Shown piece by piece: positions 5,175-5,521 of a stretch of DNA of 5,521 bases. The notes beneath the pieces were generated by a model. The model saw only the letters and a list, made by a program, of their open reading frames with translations, made no database searches and was not told the origin of the DNA. The DNA is from VRUB01 sp046758085 (GTDB lineage Bacteria > Pseudomonadota > Gammaproteobacteria > Acidiferrobacterales > SPGG2). The stretch covers positions 1-5,521 of the forward strand of contig JBHHZP010000192.1 in the NCBI GenBank assembly GCA_046758085.1. Direction: 5' to 3'. Each line of letters begins with the position of its first letter. Within the stretch, counting starts at the first letter, position 1. Position numbers and translations under genes: made by a program.

Positions 5175-5521
5175 GGACGTTCACAAGCACTTCGAGGGGC
5201 TAACGGCGCTTGACGGAGTTTTCCTTGAGGTGTCCGTGGGCGCAATATACGGCCTGATCGGCCCCAACGGGTCAGGCAAGACCACATTGTTCAATGTCAT
5301 CACCGGGTTCATCGCCCGGGACCGGGGCCAGATCACGTTCGAAGGGAGGCCCCTTGACGGCCTGTCGCCTGACCGGATCGCCCGCCTCGGGCTTTGTCGC
5401 ACGTTCCAGGCAAATATATGCCCCGAGCGCATGACCGTGATGGAAAACATGCTGCTGGCACCACAGCAGCAGCTCGGCGAGGGCATCCTCAACACAGTTC
5501 TCCGTTACCGGGAGGTGCGCC
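5146..5521 (+). CDS. livG: ABC transporter ATP-binding protein LivG (N-terminal 125 aa, cut by right edge)
   Basis: The frame opens at ATG 5146 and is still open at the window end. The opening VILKVEDVHKHFEGLTALDGV (5-25) matches LivG (..L.V..l.k.FgGl.ALd.v). Walker A is GPNGSGKT (39-46) with Lys45; TTLFNVITGF (46-55) follows as in LivG. RTFQ (85-88) supplies the Q-loop Gln88 and MTVMENMLLAP (96-106) is the LivG-type MTVLENVLV segment. The signature motif, Walker B and H-loop lie beyond the edge. It would hydrolyse ATP on the cytoplasmic face together with LivF, which is not in the window. AGG at 5133-5135 is 10 nt upstream of the start, inside livM; the 29-nt overlap suggests coupled translation. 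The stretch after RTFQ (ANICPER) differs from the common N.RLF, a mild divergence. Full LivG proteins are roughly 250 residues, so about half is present. Confidence 0.93.
   Translation, partial: MTPDVILKVEDVHKHFEGLTALDGVFLEVSVGAIYGLIGPNGSGKTTLFNVITGFIARDRGQITFEGRPLDGLSPDRIARLGLCRTFQANICPERMTVMENMLLAPQQQLGEGILNTVLRYREVR

Overview
The window comes from a bacterial chromosome with moderately high GC. It carries a strong Shine-Dalgarno site (AGGAGG) ahead of the binding-protein gene and several GTG/TTG start candidates. The gene families (periplasmic solute-binding protein with a Sec signal peptide, LivH/LivM/LivG) suggest a Gram-negative organism, most likely a pseudomonadote. Nothing here fixes the genus.

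Layout. The left 1.2 kb is on the minus strand. It holds a small cysteine-dependent protein phosphatase (636-1196) and, downstream of it, the first 183 residues of a DUF2779-family protein with a Cas4/RecB-like PD-(D/E)XK nuclease region, which runs off the left edge (1-549). A short hairpin with a T-rich tail separates the two. A 553-bp divergent region (1197-1749) follows, with no convincing gene. It contains three short palindromes, one plausible sigma70 promoter facing right, and an 11-bp inverted repeat that starts at the predicted transcription start.

The right 3.8 kb is on the plus strand and encodes a branched-chain amino acid-type (HAAT family) ABC importer: a periplasmic binding protein (1750-2934), a 414-bp non-coding gap with two strong 35-nt hairpins, the permeases LivH (3349-4254) and LivM (4251-5174), and the start of the ATPase LivG (5146-5521, cut by the right edge). 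A livF gene would be expected beyond the window. The binding protein should capture an amino acid or related small ligand in the periplasm, LivH/LivM form the membrane channel, and LivG with LivF should power transport. H, M and G overlap and look translationally coupled. The binding-protein gene is set apart by the structured gap, which fits the usual need for more binding protein than membrane components.

The genes themselves are known families. The points most worth a second look are in the non-coding DNA: the near-perfect 35-nt palindrome at 3176-3210, the long GC-rich hairpin after the binding-protein gene, and the possible structured leader upstream of it, which includes a short reading frame rich in Leu/Ile/Val. 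I found no CRISPR array, insertion sequence, rRNA or convincing tRNA.
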